Source of the DNA: Eubacteriaceae bacterium
GTDB lineage: Bacteria > Bacillota > Clostridia > Lachnospirales > Lachnospiraceae
Direction: 5' to 3'
Length of the DNA: 61,367 nucleotides
NCBI GenBank assembly: GCA_910575665.1
Contig: CAJTFB010000024.1
Location: 1 to 61,367 of the forward strand
The position numbers and the translations under genes were made by a program. This document shows positions 24,506 to 34,217 of this stretch, one piece after another; position 1 is the stretch's first letter, and every line of letters begins with the position of its first letter. The notes beneath the pieces were generated by a model, which ran no database searches, had not been told where the DNA came from, and saw nothing but the letters and a program-made list of their open reading frames with translations.

Positions 24506-27500
24506 ATGGCATTGCAGTTTATATTCGGCGGAGCCGGAAGTGGCAAGAGCACTTTTTTATATGATATGATCACCGCAGAAGCGGCAGAACACAGGGATAA
24601 GCAGTATTTTATCCTGGTGCCTGACCAGTTTACGCTGGAGACACAGAAGACACTGGTGGAGAGGAGCGGAGAGAAAGGAATTTTAAATATTGATGTACTC
24701 AGTTTTCATCGCCTGGCATTCCGAGTGTTTGAACAGCTGCCAGCGATGGAGCGGACGATTTTGGAGGACATGGGAAAAACCATGTTATTGCGGAAGGTGT
24801 TCTCTGAGCAAAAGGACAGACTGGCATATTTCAAAAAAGGGATCGATACTCCTGGCTTTTTGGATGAGTGCAAGTCTTTTTTGTGTGAGCTGGAACAGTA
24901 TGGAATCCGTCGGGAAGAGGATTTTGATACAATGAGTCAGTTGGGGATAAAATTCGAGGATATCCGCCTGATCTATGACTGCTTTAAAGAAAAATTGGGC
25001 GATACATATCGGACTGCGGAGGAGCTCATCCTTCAATTGGTGGAGGTAGTGCATGAGATGAAGGGGATCCGGGATTCGGTGATCTGCCTTGACGGTTTTA
25101 CCGGTTTTACTCCGGATCAGTATGAGTTGATCGCCAGGCTTTTACAGCTCTGCCAGGACATGTATGTCACGGTGACGATGGATGTGTCACGTCGAAGAAA
25201 GTATCTTTTTCAGATCAGTGAGGAGACGGTGACTGCCCTGACAGAGATCGCCAATCGACTTCCGGTGGAAGTAAAAGAACCGGTCTGGGCGGGACGGGGA
25301 AGAGAGAAGAAACCCTATCGTTTTCAGGTAGATGGAGAACTCGCCTTTTTGGAGAGAAATTGTTTCTGCTATCCTTCTGGGCGCTGGGAGGCACCCACAG
25401 AGGATATTCGCCTGTACATAGGAAAGAAACCACGGGATGAGGCGGCATATGTGGCATACACCATATGGTGGATGGTGGCAAGGGGAGATTACCGCTATGA
25501 GGATATTGCCGTGATCACAGGGGATATAAACTCCTATGAACAGACCATTACACGGGAATTTTCTAAAATGGGCATCCGCTATTTCCTGGATAATAAAAAA
25601 AGTATCGGGGCCAACTGGGTGGCGGAATATATTCAGTCGGCGCTGGAGATGATCCGCAGGAATATGGATTATGAGAGTACGTTTCGGTTCCTGCGCTGTG
25701 GTCTGTCTCCGCTGACCAAAGAGCAGACGGATTGTCTGGAAAATTATGTGATTGCCACGGGTAAAAGAGGACTGTCCTCTTATGAAAAGGAATGGAAGTA
25801 TGGAGTGGGACAGCTTTCCCTGGAGGAAATCAATGCTTCCAGACAGGTGGTATATGATTGTGTCAGAGAACTGTTTGAGGATTTCCGGGGCGGGAAAAAG
25901 ACAGTGGAGGATTTTACCAGGGCATTGTATGGATTTCTTGTGCGGCAGACCGTGTATGAGCGAATGCTGGTGCGCAGTGAGATCTTTGAAGAACAGGGGC
26001 AGGATATACTGGCGAAGGAATACCGAAGTGTCTATAAAGTCGTTATGAATCTTTTTGACGAGATGGTGGAGCTGATGGGGGATGAGCAGGTCAGCGCCGA
26101 GGAATACCGTCAGATTCTTGGGGCGGGGTTGTCCGAGGGTCTGGTGGGATTTATTCCGCCGAAAAAAAACCAGGTGGTGGTGGGTGATATCGAACGAACC
26201 CGGTTGAAGGATATCCGGGTATTGTTTTTCATGGGCTTTAGTGATGATATTGTCCCAGGCGGACCGCAGCCGCCGGGGATCGTAAATACCAGGGAGAGAA
26301 AGAAGCTGGAGCAGATGGGCATCTCTTTGGCGCCTTCCGGCAGCAGGAAGGCGGCGAATGATCTTTTTTATCTCTATCTGAATTTTGCCAGGCCCTCAGA
26401 GAAGCTCTTTTTTACATACAGTGAGACGGGAGCTGGCGGTGCGGGAAGACAGGCTTCTTATATTCTTGGGAAAATCCGAAAAATATTTCCGGCGCTGAGT
26501 GAGCTTCATGCCGGGGAGGATCGATCCCCGGAGAGATATCTCGGAACGGACCGGGGACTGGAATATCTTCTGGAGGGTCTGGGGAAGGAGGCTGGCCTTG
26601 CTGGGGATGAAGTCAGCCGTACCGGAAGAGAAGTTTGCCGCGTTGGGGATGAGGGAAATATATGGTGGGAGCTGTGGCGTTACTATCAGACCGGGCAGGA
26701 CAGGGAATGGATGAGCCGGGCGCTGGCGTGTCATTTTGGAGGCAGACGGGAGGGTAAGCTGTCGAAACAGGCACTGCAGTACCTTTACGGGGAGGAACTT
26801 TATGGAAGCATCACCAGGCTGGAACGGTTTGCCAGGTGTCCCTATGCCTATTTTATCCTGTACGGGCTGTCTCTGAAAGATCGGGAGGAGTATACAGTGG
26901 CAGCGCCGGATTTTGGAAATGTGGTGCATTATACCCTGAAGGAGTTTTCGGACCGGATGCGGGAAAAGAATTTAAGATGGCGGGATTTGGATGTGGAGAC
27001 TATTGAGCCTATGGTGTCGGAGTGCGTGGATCAGACCGTGGGAGGCTACCGGGATGTGCTCTTTGGACAGTCTAAACGTATCGCTTTTATGATCACCCGG
27101 ATCAAGCGGATGATGAACCGGACGATTTGGGCGATCTCGGAGCAGATGCGCCGAGGGGCCTTTGAGCAGGAATACTGCGAAGCAGGGTTTTCCTACCACG
27201 ATAATCTACCCAGTATGAAGATTTCTCTGGAGGGGGAAAAAAGACTGGTTTTTTCTGGTATCATTGACCGGATCGATACCTATGAGGACGAGGAAAATAT
27301 CTATGTAAAAGTGGTGGATTATAAGACCGGAGGTATAAAACTTTCCCTGAATTCCATGTTTTATGGGCTGCAGCTGCAGCTGGTGTTGTATATGGCGGCG
27401 GCTCTTGATCTGGAGAAGCAGAGAAGCGGGGAAAAAAATGTAGTTCCGGCGGGGATGTTTTATTATTATGTGAAAGATCCAGTTCTTAAGCTGGAGAGCA

Positions 27501-27952
27501 GCGCAGCTCCCGATCTGGAGGAACAGATGCTGGCCGAGTATAAGTGCGGTGGTTATGCCAGTCAGAATCCCATGGTGCTCCAGAAGCTGGATTCGGTCTT
27601 TGGCACCAGGGGAGAGTTAGAGAATGGAGTGAAATCCTCCTGTATCCCGGTAAATATTACTACCAAGGGGGATTTTAGTAGTTATGCCAAGGTGCTGAGT
27701 GATGAGAAGTGGCAGATGCTTATGTCCCACACCCTAAAACTGGCGGCAGATTTTGGAAGTCAGATCATGGATGGCGTGATCCGTGTCCATCCCTATCATC
27801 TGGGAGGGGAGACGGGCTGTGATTATTGTGGTCTGAGGAGCATCTGTGGCGTGGAGCGGGCGGAGTTTGTCCAATGTTGCCATGAGATGGAAGAAAAGAA
27901 AGAAGAGGAGATCTGGGATGAACTGGACGAGGGAACAGAGACAGGTCATTGA
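24506..27952 (+). CDS. addB: ATP-dependent helicase/nuclease subunit B
   Basis: This protein of about 1148 residues is the AddB subunit of the AddAB double-strand-break resection complex. It starts MALQFIFGGAGSGKSTFLYD (Walker A), carries the inactivated UvrD-like core, and ends with a PD-(D/E)XK nuclease part (VVDYKTGG) whose iron-sulfur cysteines are visible in FARCPYAY and CDYCGLRSIC. ATG 24506 aligns with family N-termini; longer upstream reading has no homology. It overlaps addA by 35 bases, so the two are translationally coupled. Confidence 0.95.
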   Translation: MALQFIFGGAGSGKSTFLYDMITAEAAEHRDKQYFILVPDQFTLETQKTLVERSGEKGILNIDVLSFHRLAFRVFEQLPAMERTILEDMGKTMLLRKVFSEQKDRLAYFKKGIDTPGFLDECKSFLCELEQYGIRREEDFDTMSQLGIKFEDIRLIYDCFKEKLGDTYRTAEELILQLVEVVHEMKGIRDSVICLDGFTGFTPDQYELIARLLQLCQDMYVTVTMDVSRRRKYLFQISEETVTALTEIANRLPVEVKEPVWAGRGREKKPYRFQVDGELAFLERNCFCYPSGRWEAPTEDIRLYIGKKPRDEAAYVAYTIWWMVARGDYRYEDIAVITGDINSYEQTITREFSKMGIRYFLDNKKSIGANWVAEYIQSALEMIRRNMDYESTFRFLRCGLSPLTKEQTDCLENYVIATGKRGLSSYEKEWKYGVGQLSLEEINASRQVVYDCVRELFEDFRGGKKTVEDFTRALYGFLVRQTVYERMLVRSEIFEEQGQDILAKEYRSVYKVVMNLFDEMVELMGDEQVSAEEYRQILGAGLSEGLVGFIPPKKNQVVVGDIERTRLKDIRVLFFMGFSDDIVPGGPQPPGIVNTRERKKLEQMGISLAPSGSRKAANDLFYLYLNFARPSEKLFFTYSETGAGGAGRQASYILGKIRKIFPALSELHAGEDRSPERYLGTDRGLEYLLEGLGKEAGLAGDEVSRTGREVCRVGDEGNIWWELWRYYQTGQDREWMSRALACHFGGRREGKLSKQALQYLYGEELYGSITRLERFARCPYAYFILYGLSLKDREEYTVAAPDFGNVVHYTLKEFSDRMREKNLRWRDLDVETIEPMVSECVDQTVGGYRDVLFGQSKRIAFMITRIKRMMNRTIWAISEQMRRGAFEQEYCEAGFSYHDNLPSMKISLEGEKRLVFSGIIDRIDTYEDEENIYVKVVDYKTGGIKLSLNSMFYGLQLQLVLYMAAALDLEKQRSGEKNVVPAGMFYYYVKDPVLKLESSAAPDLEEQMLAEYKCGGYASQNPMVLQKLDSVFGTRGELENGVKSSCIPVNITTKGDFSSYAKVLSDEKWQMLMSHTLKLAADFGSQIMDGVIRVHPYHLGGETGCDYCGLRSICGVERAEFVQCCHEMEEKKEEEIWDELDEGTETGH

Positions 27953-30900
27953 CTTGAGAAATTGTAATATCTTAGTGTCGGCAGCGGCGGGCTCCGGAAA
28001 GACGGCTGTGCTGATCCAGCGTATTTTGTCGCGGATCATGGATACCAAAGAACCGGTGGACGTGGACGAGTTTTTGATTGTGACCTTTACCAAGGCAGCG
28101 GCGGCACAGATGAAGGAGCGGCTGACCCAGGCACTGGAGCAGGCGCTGGCGGAGGACCCAGATAATGAACATCTGCAGCGCCAAGTCATGCTGGTACCGA
28201 TGGCGCAGATCTCTACGATACATAGTTTTTGTGGCTATGTGATACAGAATTATTTTCACCGCACCGGCGTGGATCCTGCTTATCGAGTGGGAACAGAAAG
28301 TGAGTTGGGAATGCTCCGAAATGATGTGTTAGAGGAGATACTGGAAGAGAAATATGAGTCGCCTACAGAAGAGTTTCTGCAGATGGCGGAGATGAGCCGC
28401 TTTGTCAAGAGTGATAAAGAGATCGAGGAGCTGATCTTGTATCTGTATGAGAAGGCGGTGAGTGAGCCATTTCCCCGCAAATTCCTGTTGCGGATGGAAG
28501 AGTTTGTGGGAATAGATACGGTGGAGGACCTGAAAGCGTCGGAGTTCGTCCGGAGGAATACGGAATATGTAAGAAATGTACTGGAGGGAATCCGAGAGGA
28601 ATACAATACCATGTTGTCACTTTGTGATGCGCCGCGAGGACCAGCAGCATACCGAGATTTTCTGGTTCAGGAAGCCGGACAGTTTGAGGGGGTGCCGGAG
28701 GGGGTAGAATTAGAACAACTGGGCAGATGGGTGGAGGGAATCACATTCGGAAGGCTGCCGGGGAAGAGACAGCCGGATTGTGAAGAAGAATTAAAAGAGG
28801 CGGTAAAGGGACTCCGAAGTGCCGTGAAGGATGTGGTAAAGTCTCTGAAAACAGAGATTTTTGACACTACATTGGAAGAACAGTTGGAGCAGCTGCGTCA
28901 AATCCGGGGGATAGTCTGTGCTTTTTTGCATCTCACGGGAGAATTTATGGAGCGGTACCAGGCGAAAAAGGCGGAAAAATCCCTGGCAGATTTCAATGAC
29001 CTGGAGCAGATGGCGATGGAGATTCTTCTGGAGGAGAAGGAGGATGGAACTGTGCATCCTACAGTGGCGGCAAAGGAGCTGTCTGGACAGTTTGCGGAGA
29101 TCATGATCGATGAGTATCAGGACAGCAACCGGGTTCAGGATATGCTTCTGGGGAGTGTCGCTTCCGAGAATAATCTGTTTATGGTGGGAGACATCAAGCA
29201 GAGCATCTACCGGTTTCGTATGGCGTGCCCGGATTTGTTCTTGGAGAAGCTCCACCGATATTCCACCGAGGAAGGAGAGAGGGATCGTCTCGTCTGCCTG
29301 AGCAGGAATTTCCGAAGCCGGGATGTGGTTATCGAGGGGACCAATGGCATATTTGAACAGATCATGCAGCCCAAGCTGGGAGGAGTGGAGTACGATGAGG
29401 CCGCCAGATTGAGACTGGGGGCGGATTATCCAGAGAATGGAAAGCGTCTTGCAGAGAGTGTGGATGTACTTGCCATCGACGGAAAAGACGATGGAAGTTA
29501 TGAGGGGAAGCTGATCGCAGAGCTGGTTCGGGAGTATACTGGAAAAGAGAATCCACTATATGTACAGGGGAGGGATGGATACCGGCCCTGTGGTTATGGA
29601 GATATCGTCATTCTGGCGAGAAGCACCAAAGCTATCGGCCAACAAATCTACGATGCGTTGGCGGCAGAGGGGATCCCGGTGCATATGGAGAATACCAGAG
29701 GATTTTTTGAGACCAGAGAGATCTCTCTGATGGTGAGCCTGTTTCAGATCATCGACAACCCAAGACAGGATATCCCCCTGGCAGCAGTGCTCCGGAGTCC
29801 AGTGTTTGCCTTTAGTGACGATGAGCTGGCGCAGCTGCGGGGAAAATATAAGAATATGGATTTTTATGATTCTCTTCTTCATTATGTGAACAGTCAAGAG
29901 GAAGAGGGAGAACTTCGGGAGAAAACCAGACAGTTCCTGGATCTTTTGAAGCGTTTTCGGGAGAAGATGACCTATGCCACCGTATCGGATATGATACAGG
30001 ATATTTATAACTGTACCAAATTGGATTATATACTGACAGCCATGAGCAACGGACTACAGCGCAAGGCGAATCTGGAACTGCTGATGGAGGTGTCGAGAGA
30101 GTTTGACAGTACCTCTTATAAGGGACTGCATCAGTTTGTCAGATATATTAGCGGGATCAAGGAGCGAGAGGAGGATCTGGGAGAAGCAAGCCTTTCCGGA
30201 GATAGAGAGGATGTGGTGCGGATCATGACGATCCACAAAAGCAAAGGACTAGAGTTTCCGGTGTGTATCCTGGCGGGGATGGGAAGAAGCATCACCGGAG
30301 CCCGTTCCCGCTCCTTTTTGGTGGTGCACCCAGAAGCAGGGATCGCGGCGCCGTTGGTGGACAATGAGCGGGGGATCTCTATCAGCCATACCTTTACCCG
30401 CTCTCTGGCGAGGATGAATCTGCTGGAAGATCTGGGAGAGGAGCTGCGGGTGCTCTATGTGGCGATGACCCGTGCCAAAGAAAAGCTTGTGATGACCGGG
30501 TGCACCCGCCGGGATAAGTGCCCTGTGGGAACTGGATATTTTCAGCTGATCCGCGCCAAAAGCTATTTTGACTGGGTGCTGCCTGCGGTACAGGGCAATG
30601 ATTGGTTCCGGGTGAAATGGCTGGAGATGGAAGCGTTGGAGAAGGCGGAGATCCGGCGTCAGGCGGATGTAATGGTGGACGAGGTGATGTTGAATAATTT
30701 TGACACAAATATCACCTATGATAAGACCATCTATGAAATGCTCTCTTTCATGGATGAACATCAGGGACAGGAGGAGCTGGAGATTCCGACAAAGCTGACT
30801 GTCTCGGAATTAAAAAAACGCTCTATGGAAGAAAGTACAGAAGAAGGAATTACCGTTCTTGACGAAGAGGCATTGGAGAACCAGTCTCCAGTACCGGCAT

Positions 30901-31457
30901 TTGCCAAGGAAGATGCCGAAGAGGACCAGGCGCTAGCGGGGGCTAGTTATGGTACGGTGTGGCATCAGGTGATGGCGGGGCTTTGTTTTTCTGCTGTCCA
31001 GACAGAACAGGAACTGGAAGGGGCGCTGGAGGAGCTAGTGGAATCTGGGCGAGTGAGGGCGGAGGATATGAGATATATCCGGAAGCACAAGCTTATGAAG
31101 TTTCTGGACTCTGCCCTGGGTAGCCAGATGCGGGAGGCGCAGGCAGAGGGTAGGCTTTACAGAGAGCAGCCCTTTGTGACGATGATCCCGGCAGCAGAGG
31201 TCGTGCCGGAGGCGGCGGACAGGGAGAGAGTTTTGGTGCAGGGGATCATAGACGGTTTCTATGAGACAGAACAGGGCATCGTACTGATGGACTACAAAAC
31301 GGACCATCTGGAGTCAGGCCAGGAAGGCATTCTTGTGGAGCGTTATGAGAAGCAAATGGAGCTCTATGCCCGTGCCCTGGAAGGAATTTTGGGGAAACGG
31401 GTAGTGAGAAAGGTACTGTATTCTTTTTCGCTGGATAAAGAAATTGAGGTGAAGTGA
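27918..31457 (+). CDS. addA: ATP-dependent helicase/nuclease subunit A
   Basis: This protein of about 1179 residues is the motor and nuclease subunit AddA. Helicase motifs visible in order are SAAAGSGKTAVL (Walker A), VTFTKAAAAQMKER, IMIDEYQDSN (motif II), VGDIKQSIYRFR, ILARSTKA, MTIHKSKGLEFPV and LRVLYVAMTRAKEKL. The C-terminal nuclease motif reads VLMDYKTDHL. The ATG at 27918 follows GGGATG-type context inside the end of addB. Together the pair processes DNA ends for RecA, with Chi recognition expected in AddB. Confidence 0.95.
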   Translation: MNWTREQRQVIDLRNCNILVSAAAGSGKTAVLIQRILSRIMDTKEPVDVDEFLIVTFTKAAAAQMKERLTQALEQALAEDPDNEHLQRQVMLVPMAQISTIHSFCGYVIQNYFHRTGVDPAYRVGTESELGMLRNDVLEEILEEKYESPTEEFLQMAEMSRFVKSDKEIEELILYLYEKAVSEPFPRKFLLRMEEFVGIDTVEDLKASEFVRRNTEYVRNVLEGIREEYNTMLSLCDAPRGPAAYRDFLVQEAGQFEGVPEGVELEQLGRWVEGITFGRLPGKRQPDCEEELKEAVKGLRSAVKDVVKSLKTEIFDTTLEEQLEQLRQIRGIVCAFLHLTGEFMERYQAKKAEKSLADFNDLEQMAMEILLEEKEDGTVHPTVAAKELSGQFAEIMIDEYQDSNRVQDMLLGSVASENNLFMVGDIKQSIYRFRMACPDLFLEKLHRYSTEEGERDRLVCLSRNFRSRDVVIEGTNGIFEQIMQPKLGGVEYDEAARLRLGADYPENGKRLAESVDVLAIDGKDDGSYEGKLIAELVREYTGKENPLYVQGRDGYRPCGYGDIVILARSTKAIGQQIYDALAAEGIPVHMENTRGFFETREISLMVSLFQIIDNPRQDIPLAAVLRSPVFAFSDDELAQLRGKYKNMDFYDSLLHYVNSQEEEGELREKTRQFLDLLKRFREKMTYATVSDMIQDIYNCTKLDYILTAMSNGLQRKANLELLMEVSREFDSTSYKGLHQFVRYISGIKEREEDLGEASLSGDREDVVRIMTIHKSKGLEFPVCILAGMGRSITGARSRSFLVVHPEAGIAAPLVDNERGISISHTFTRSLARMNLLEDLGEELRVLYVAMTRAKEKLVMTGCTRRDKCPVGTGYFQLIRAKSYFDWVLPAVQGNDWFRVKWLEMEALEKAEIRRQADVMVDEVMLNNFDTNITYDKTIYEMLSFMDEHQGQEELEIPTKLTVSELKKRSMEESTEEGITVLDEEALENQSPVPAFAKEDAEEDQALAGASYGTVWHQVMAGLCFSAVQTEQELEGALEELVESGRVRAEDMRYIRKHKLMKFLDSALGSQMREAQAEGRLYREQPFVTMIPAAEVVPEAADRERVLVQGIIDGFYETEQGIVLMDYKTDHLESGQEGILVERYEKQMELYARALEGILGKRVVRKVLYSFSLDKEIEVK

Positions 31458-31521
31458 CCTAGCCTGGTGGCTCCACGGACTAGCTCAACGTCGCGCCGCC
31501 AAGTTAAGAGGAGACATAGAT

Positions 31522-32271
31522 ATGTATGATAGATTTGCTGATGTTTATGACCGCATGATGTCAGAGACGCCCTATGATATATGGTTTGAAAAACTAACTG
31601 CCTATCTAGAACGCCAGGGAAAGACGGGCGGACATCTGTGTGAACTGGGCTGTGGTACCGGTGAGATGACGGGGCGTTTTGCCGAGGGAGGATACGAGGT
31701 TACCGGCATTGATCTGTCCCCGGATATGCTGGCGCTGGCAGAAGAAAAGAAAAAGGACGGGCAGAGTATTTTATATTTAAATCAGGATATGACAGATTTT
31801 TCGTTGCATAAGCCGGCAGATGTGGTACTATGTATATGTGACTCCATCAATTATCTTCTGGAGGAAGATGAGCTCAGAGGTCTTTTTGACTGCGTCAAGA
31901 AGGTCTTGCCAGAGGATGGGCTGTTTGTGTTTGATATGAAGACGGAATACTGTTATGAGGAGATCCTTGGAAATGAGATCCGCATGGAGGACGAGGAAGA
32001 CTACACGGTGATCTGGGACAATGCATACGATCCTGAGACAAAGGTCAACGAGTACATGCTGACGATGTTTATAAGAGAGCCTGGAAGCGGGCAGTATGAG
32101 CGGTGGGATGAGTGCCATCAGCAGAGGGCATATCCTCTGGAGAGAATCAGGGAGCTGCTCAGGGAGGCAGGTCTTGAACTTAGAGATTGTCTTGGAGAGA
32201 ATATGGAGGCGCCGCCGGGCGCCACAGATGAGAGAATTTATTTTATAACACAACCATACAATGGACAATAA
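31522..32271 (+). CDS. SAM-dependent methyltransferase, class I
   Basis: The 249-residue protein has motif I ELGCGTGEMTGRFAE, acidic motif II GIDLSPDMLALA and DVVLCICDSINYLLEED, typical Rossmann methyltransferases of the Methyltransf_25/11 type. The substrate is not evident. It starts behind AGGAGACATAGAT, 64 bases after addA, and has no cysteine cluster or fusion. Often found beside addAB in related genomes, but no functional link is established. Confidence 0.85.
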   Translation: MYDRFADVYDRMMSETPYDIWFEKLTAYLERQGKTGGHLCELGCGTGEMTGRFAEGGYEVTGIDLSPDMLALAEEKKKDGQSILYLNQDMTDFSLHKPADVVLCICDSINYLLEEDELRGLFDCVKKVLPEDGLFVFDMKTEYCYEEILGNEIRMEDEEDYTVIWDNAYDPETKVNEYMLTMFIREPGSGQYERWDECHQQRAYPLERIRELLREAGLELRDCLGENMEAPPGATDERIYFITQPYNGQ

Positions 32272-32297
32272 GTTGTACTAGAAAGGAATGCGAAAAA

Positions 32298-34199
32298 ATG
32301 AAGGGTAAATGGATAGTAGGAATGATAATCTGTATGCTGTTTTGCGGTGTTATTTTTTGGCAGGCAGGTGGTCCGGCATATGCGGACCAGACAGCAACAG
32401 TAGTGACGGATAAAGGGGATCCGCTGAATATGCGTGCGGGTGTGGGAACTGGAACAGCGGTGTTGACAGTGATCCCCAATGGCAGCCAGGTTACGGTACT
32501 GGATACGGCAGCCGGCTCCGATGCCAATGGGACATGGTATAAGATCACTTACAATGGACAGGAGGGCTATGTGGCGGCCAAATATATTTCTTTTACAGCG
32601 GTGCCATCTTCCTCTCCGTCGGCGGCAACTACACCGCCGACTTCTGTGCCGACACCGGCGCCTCAGCCGGCAAAAGTTACGGTTTACCGGACACAGACCA
32701 CATACAAAAAGATCAGTGTACCAGCAAAATTGAAAAGAACTCGGACAATCTGTAAGAACACCTCTGGCAAATCGTTAAAGGTAAATAAGAAAAATGTTGT
32801 TTTAAAAAAGAATAAAAGTGTAAAAATAATAGCAGAGAAAACCAAGGGCAGCACAAAATGGTTCAAGATCAGTTTTAAGTACAACAAAAAAACGAGAAAG
32901 GGATACATAAAAAGCACGGACCTGAAACCGGTTTTGAAAAAAGCGGCAGGAGGTGTCGTCACCGGGGTAAAGACGGCGCTTCGTGTGAGAAAGAAGCCGG
33001 GGAACTCCAATCCTTACTATAAGGTAAACGGTCGGATCATGGTTCTGGCTAAAAAACAGTATATCCAGATTCTCAAAGTAAGAACCGTAAAGAAAAAGCT
33101 GTGGTATCGCATTTCATTTGATTATTATGGAAAGACCTACTACGGGTATGTGCAGGCGAAATATATCAAGCTGGCAAGGACCAGAGTGCAGAAACGGGTT
33201 GCAGTAACTGTGCTGAGTGAAAAACAGTTTGAGGAAGAGATGACCAGACAGGGGTTTCCGGATTCCTACAAGGATTCCCTGCGCAAGCTTCATGCGGCCT
33301 ATCCTTACTGGCAGTTTACGGCATACAAGACGGGGCTTGACTGGAATGCAGCTGTGGCGGCGGAATCGAAGCTTGGGGTAAGCCTGATCTCCAATTCCAA
33401 GTCAGCGGCGTGGAAATCCATGGAGAAGGGAGCTTATGACCCTGCTACGGGCAAATGGAAAGTATTCGACGGAAGTACATGGGTGGCAGCCTCCAAAAAG
33501 GCAATCAGCTACTATATGGATCCCCGAAATTTCCTGACGATCCAGGGAATCTTTCAGTTTGAACAGTTGGAATACCAGTCTCAGTATCAGACAAAGGATG
33601 GGATCAACCAGATCTTTAAAAATACTCCATTTTCCAATGCTACCTTTAGTTATGTCGACGATGTCACCGGGGCGGAAAAACGGATCAGCTATGCCGATGC
33701 GTTTTTGCAGGCGGCAAAGGAGTCCAGTGTGAGCCCATATCATCTTGCTTCCCGCAGCAAGCAGGAAGTGGTGACGGGACCGTCCTCAACCAGTACGGCG
33801 GTAACGGGAACGACAGAGAGCTACCCAGGGATCTTTAACTTTTATAATATTGGCGCCTATAGTGGAGCGACACCGATATTGAATGGCCTGAAATGGGCGA
33901 GCTCTGGATCTACATTTCTTCGCCCATGGAATAACCGTTATCGTTCCATCGTCGGAGGGGCGATGTACATTGGAAGCAATTATATCAATCGGGGACAGAA
34001 TACCGGGTATTTACAGAAATTTAATGTAACTCCAAATAATACCTACAATCATCAGTATATGACAAATGTGGAGGCAGCGAACTCCGAGGCATTGAAGACG
34101 AAGAACGCCTATAACGGAATGTTGGATTCGGTACCACTGGTATTTTCTATTCCTGTTTATGAAAATATGCCGGCGACAAACTGTCCGGTGCCCCAATAA
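32298..34199 (+). CDS. Secreted SH3-domain N-acetylglucosaminidase
   Basis: The 633-residue protein has a signal peptide (GMIICMLFCGVIFWQAGGPAYA), a bacterial SH3 domain (LNMRAGVGTGTAVLTVIPNGSQVTVL), a Pro/Thr linker, two more SH3-like basic repeats (about 135-290), and a C-terminal glucosaminidase domain with YYMDPRNFLTIQGIFQFEQL, SPYHLASRSKQE and GIFNFYNIGAY. It should cleave peptidoglycan glycan strands outside the cell. The ATG lies behind AAAGGAATGCGAAAAA. The next gene also encodes an envelope protein. Confidence 0.85.
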   Translation: MKGKWIVGMIICMLFCGVIFWQAGGPAYADQTATVVTDKGDPLNMRAGVGTGTAVLTVIPNGSQVTVLDTAAGSDANGTWYKITYNGQEGYVAAKYISFTAVPSSSPSAATTPPTSVPTPAPQPAKVTVYRTQTTYKKISVPAKLKRTRTICKNTSGKSLKVNKKNVVLKKNKSVKIIAEKTKGSTKWFKISFKYNKKTRKGYIKSTDLKPVLKKAAGGVVTGVKTALRVRKKPGNSNPYYKVNGRIMVLAKKQYIQILKVRTVKKKLWYRISFDYYGKTYYGYVQAKYIKLARTRVQKRVAVTVLSEKQFEEEMTRQGFPDSYKDSLRKLHAAYPYWQFTAYKTGLDWNAAVAAESKLGVSLISNSKSAAWKSMEKGAYDPATGKWKVFDGSTWVAASKKAISYYMDPRNFLTIQGIFQFEQLEYQSQYQTKDGINQIFKNTPFSNATFSYVDDVTGAEKRISYADAFLQAAKESSVSPYHLASRSKQEVVTGPSSTSTAVTGTTESYPGIFNFYNIGAYSGATPILNGLKWASSGSTFLRPWNNRYRSIVGGAMYIGSNYINRGQNTGYLQKFNVTPNNTYNHQYMTNVEAANSEALKTKNAYNGMLDSVPLVFSIPVYENMPATNCPVPQ

Positions 34200-34217
34200 A
34201 AAAGTATGAGGTAGTTT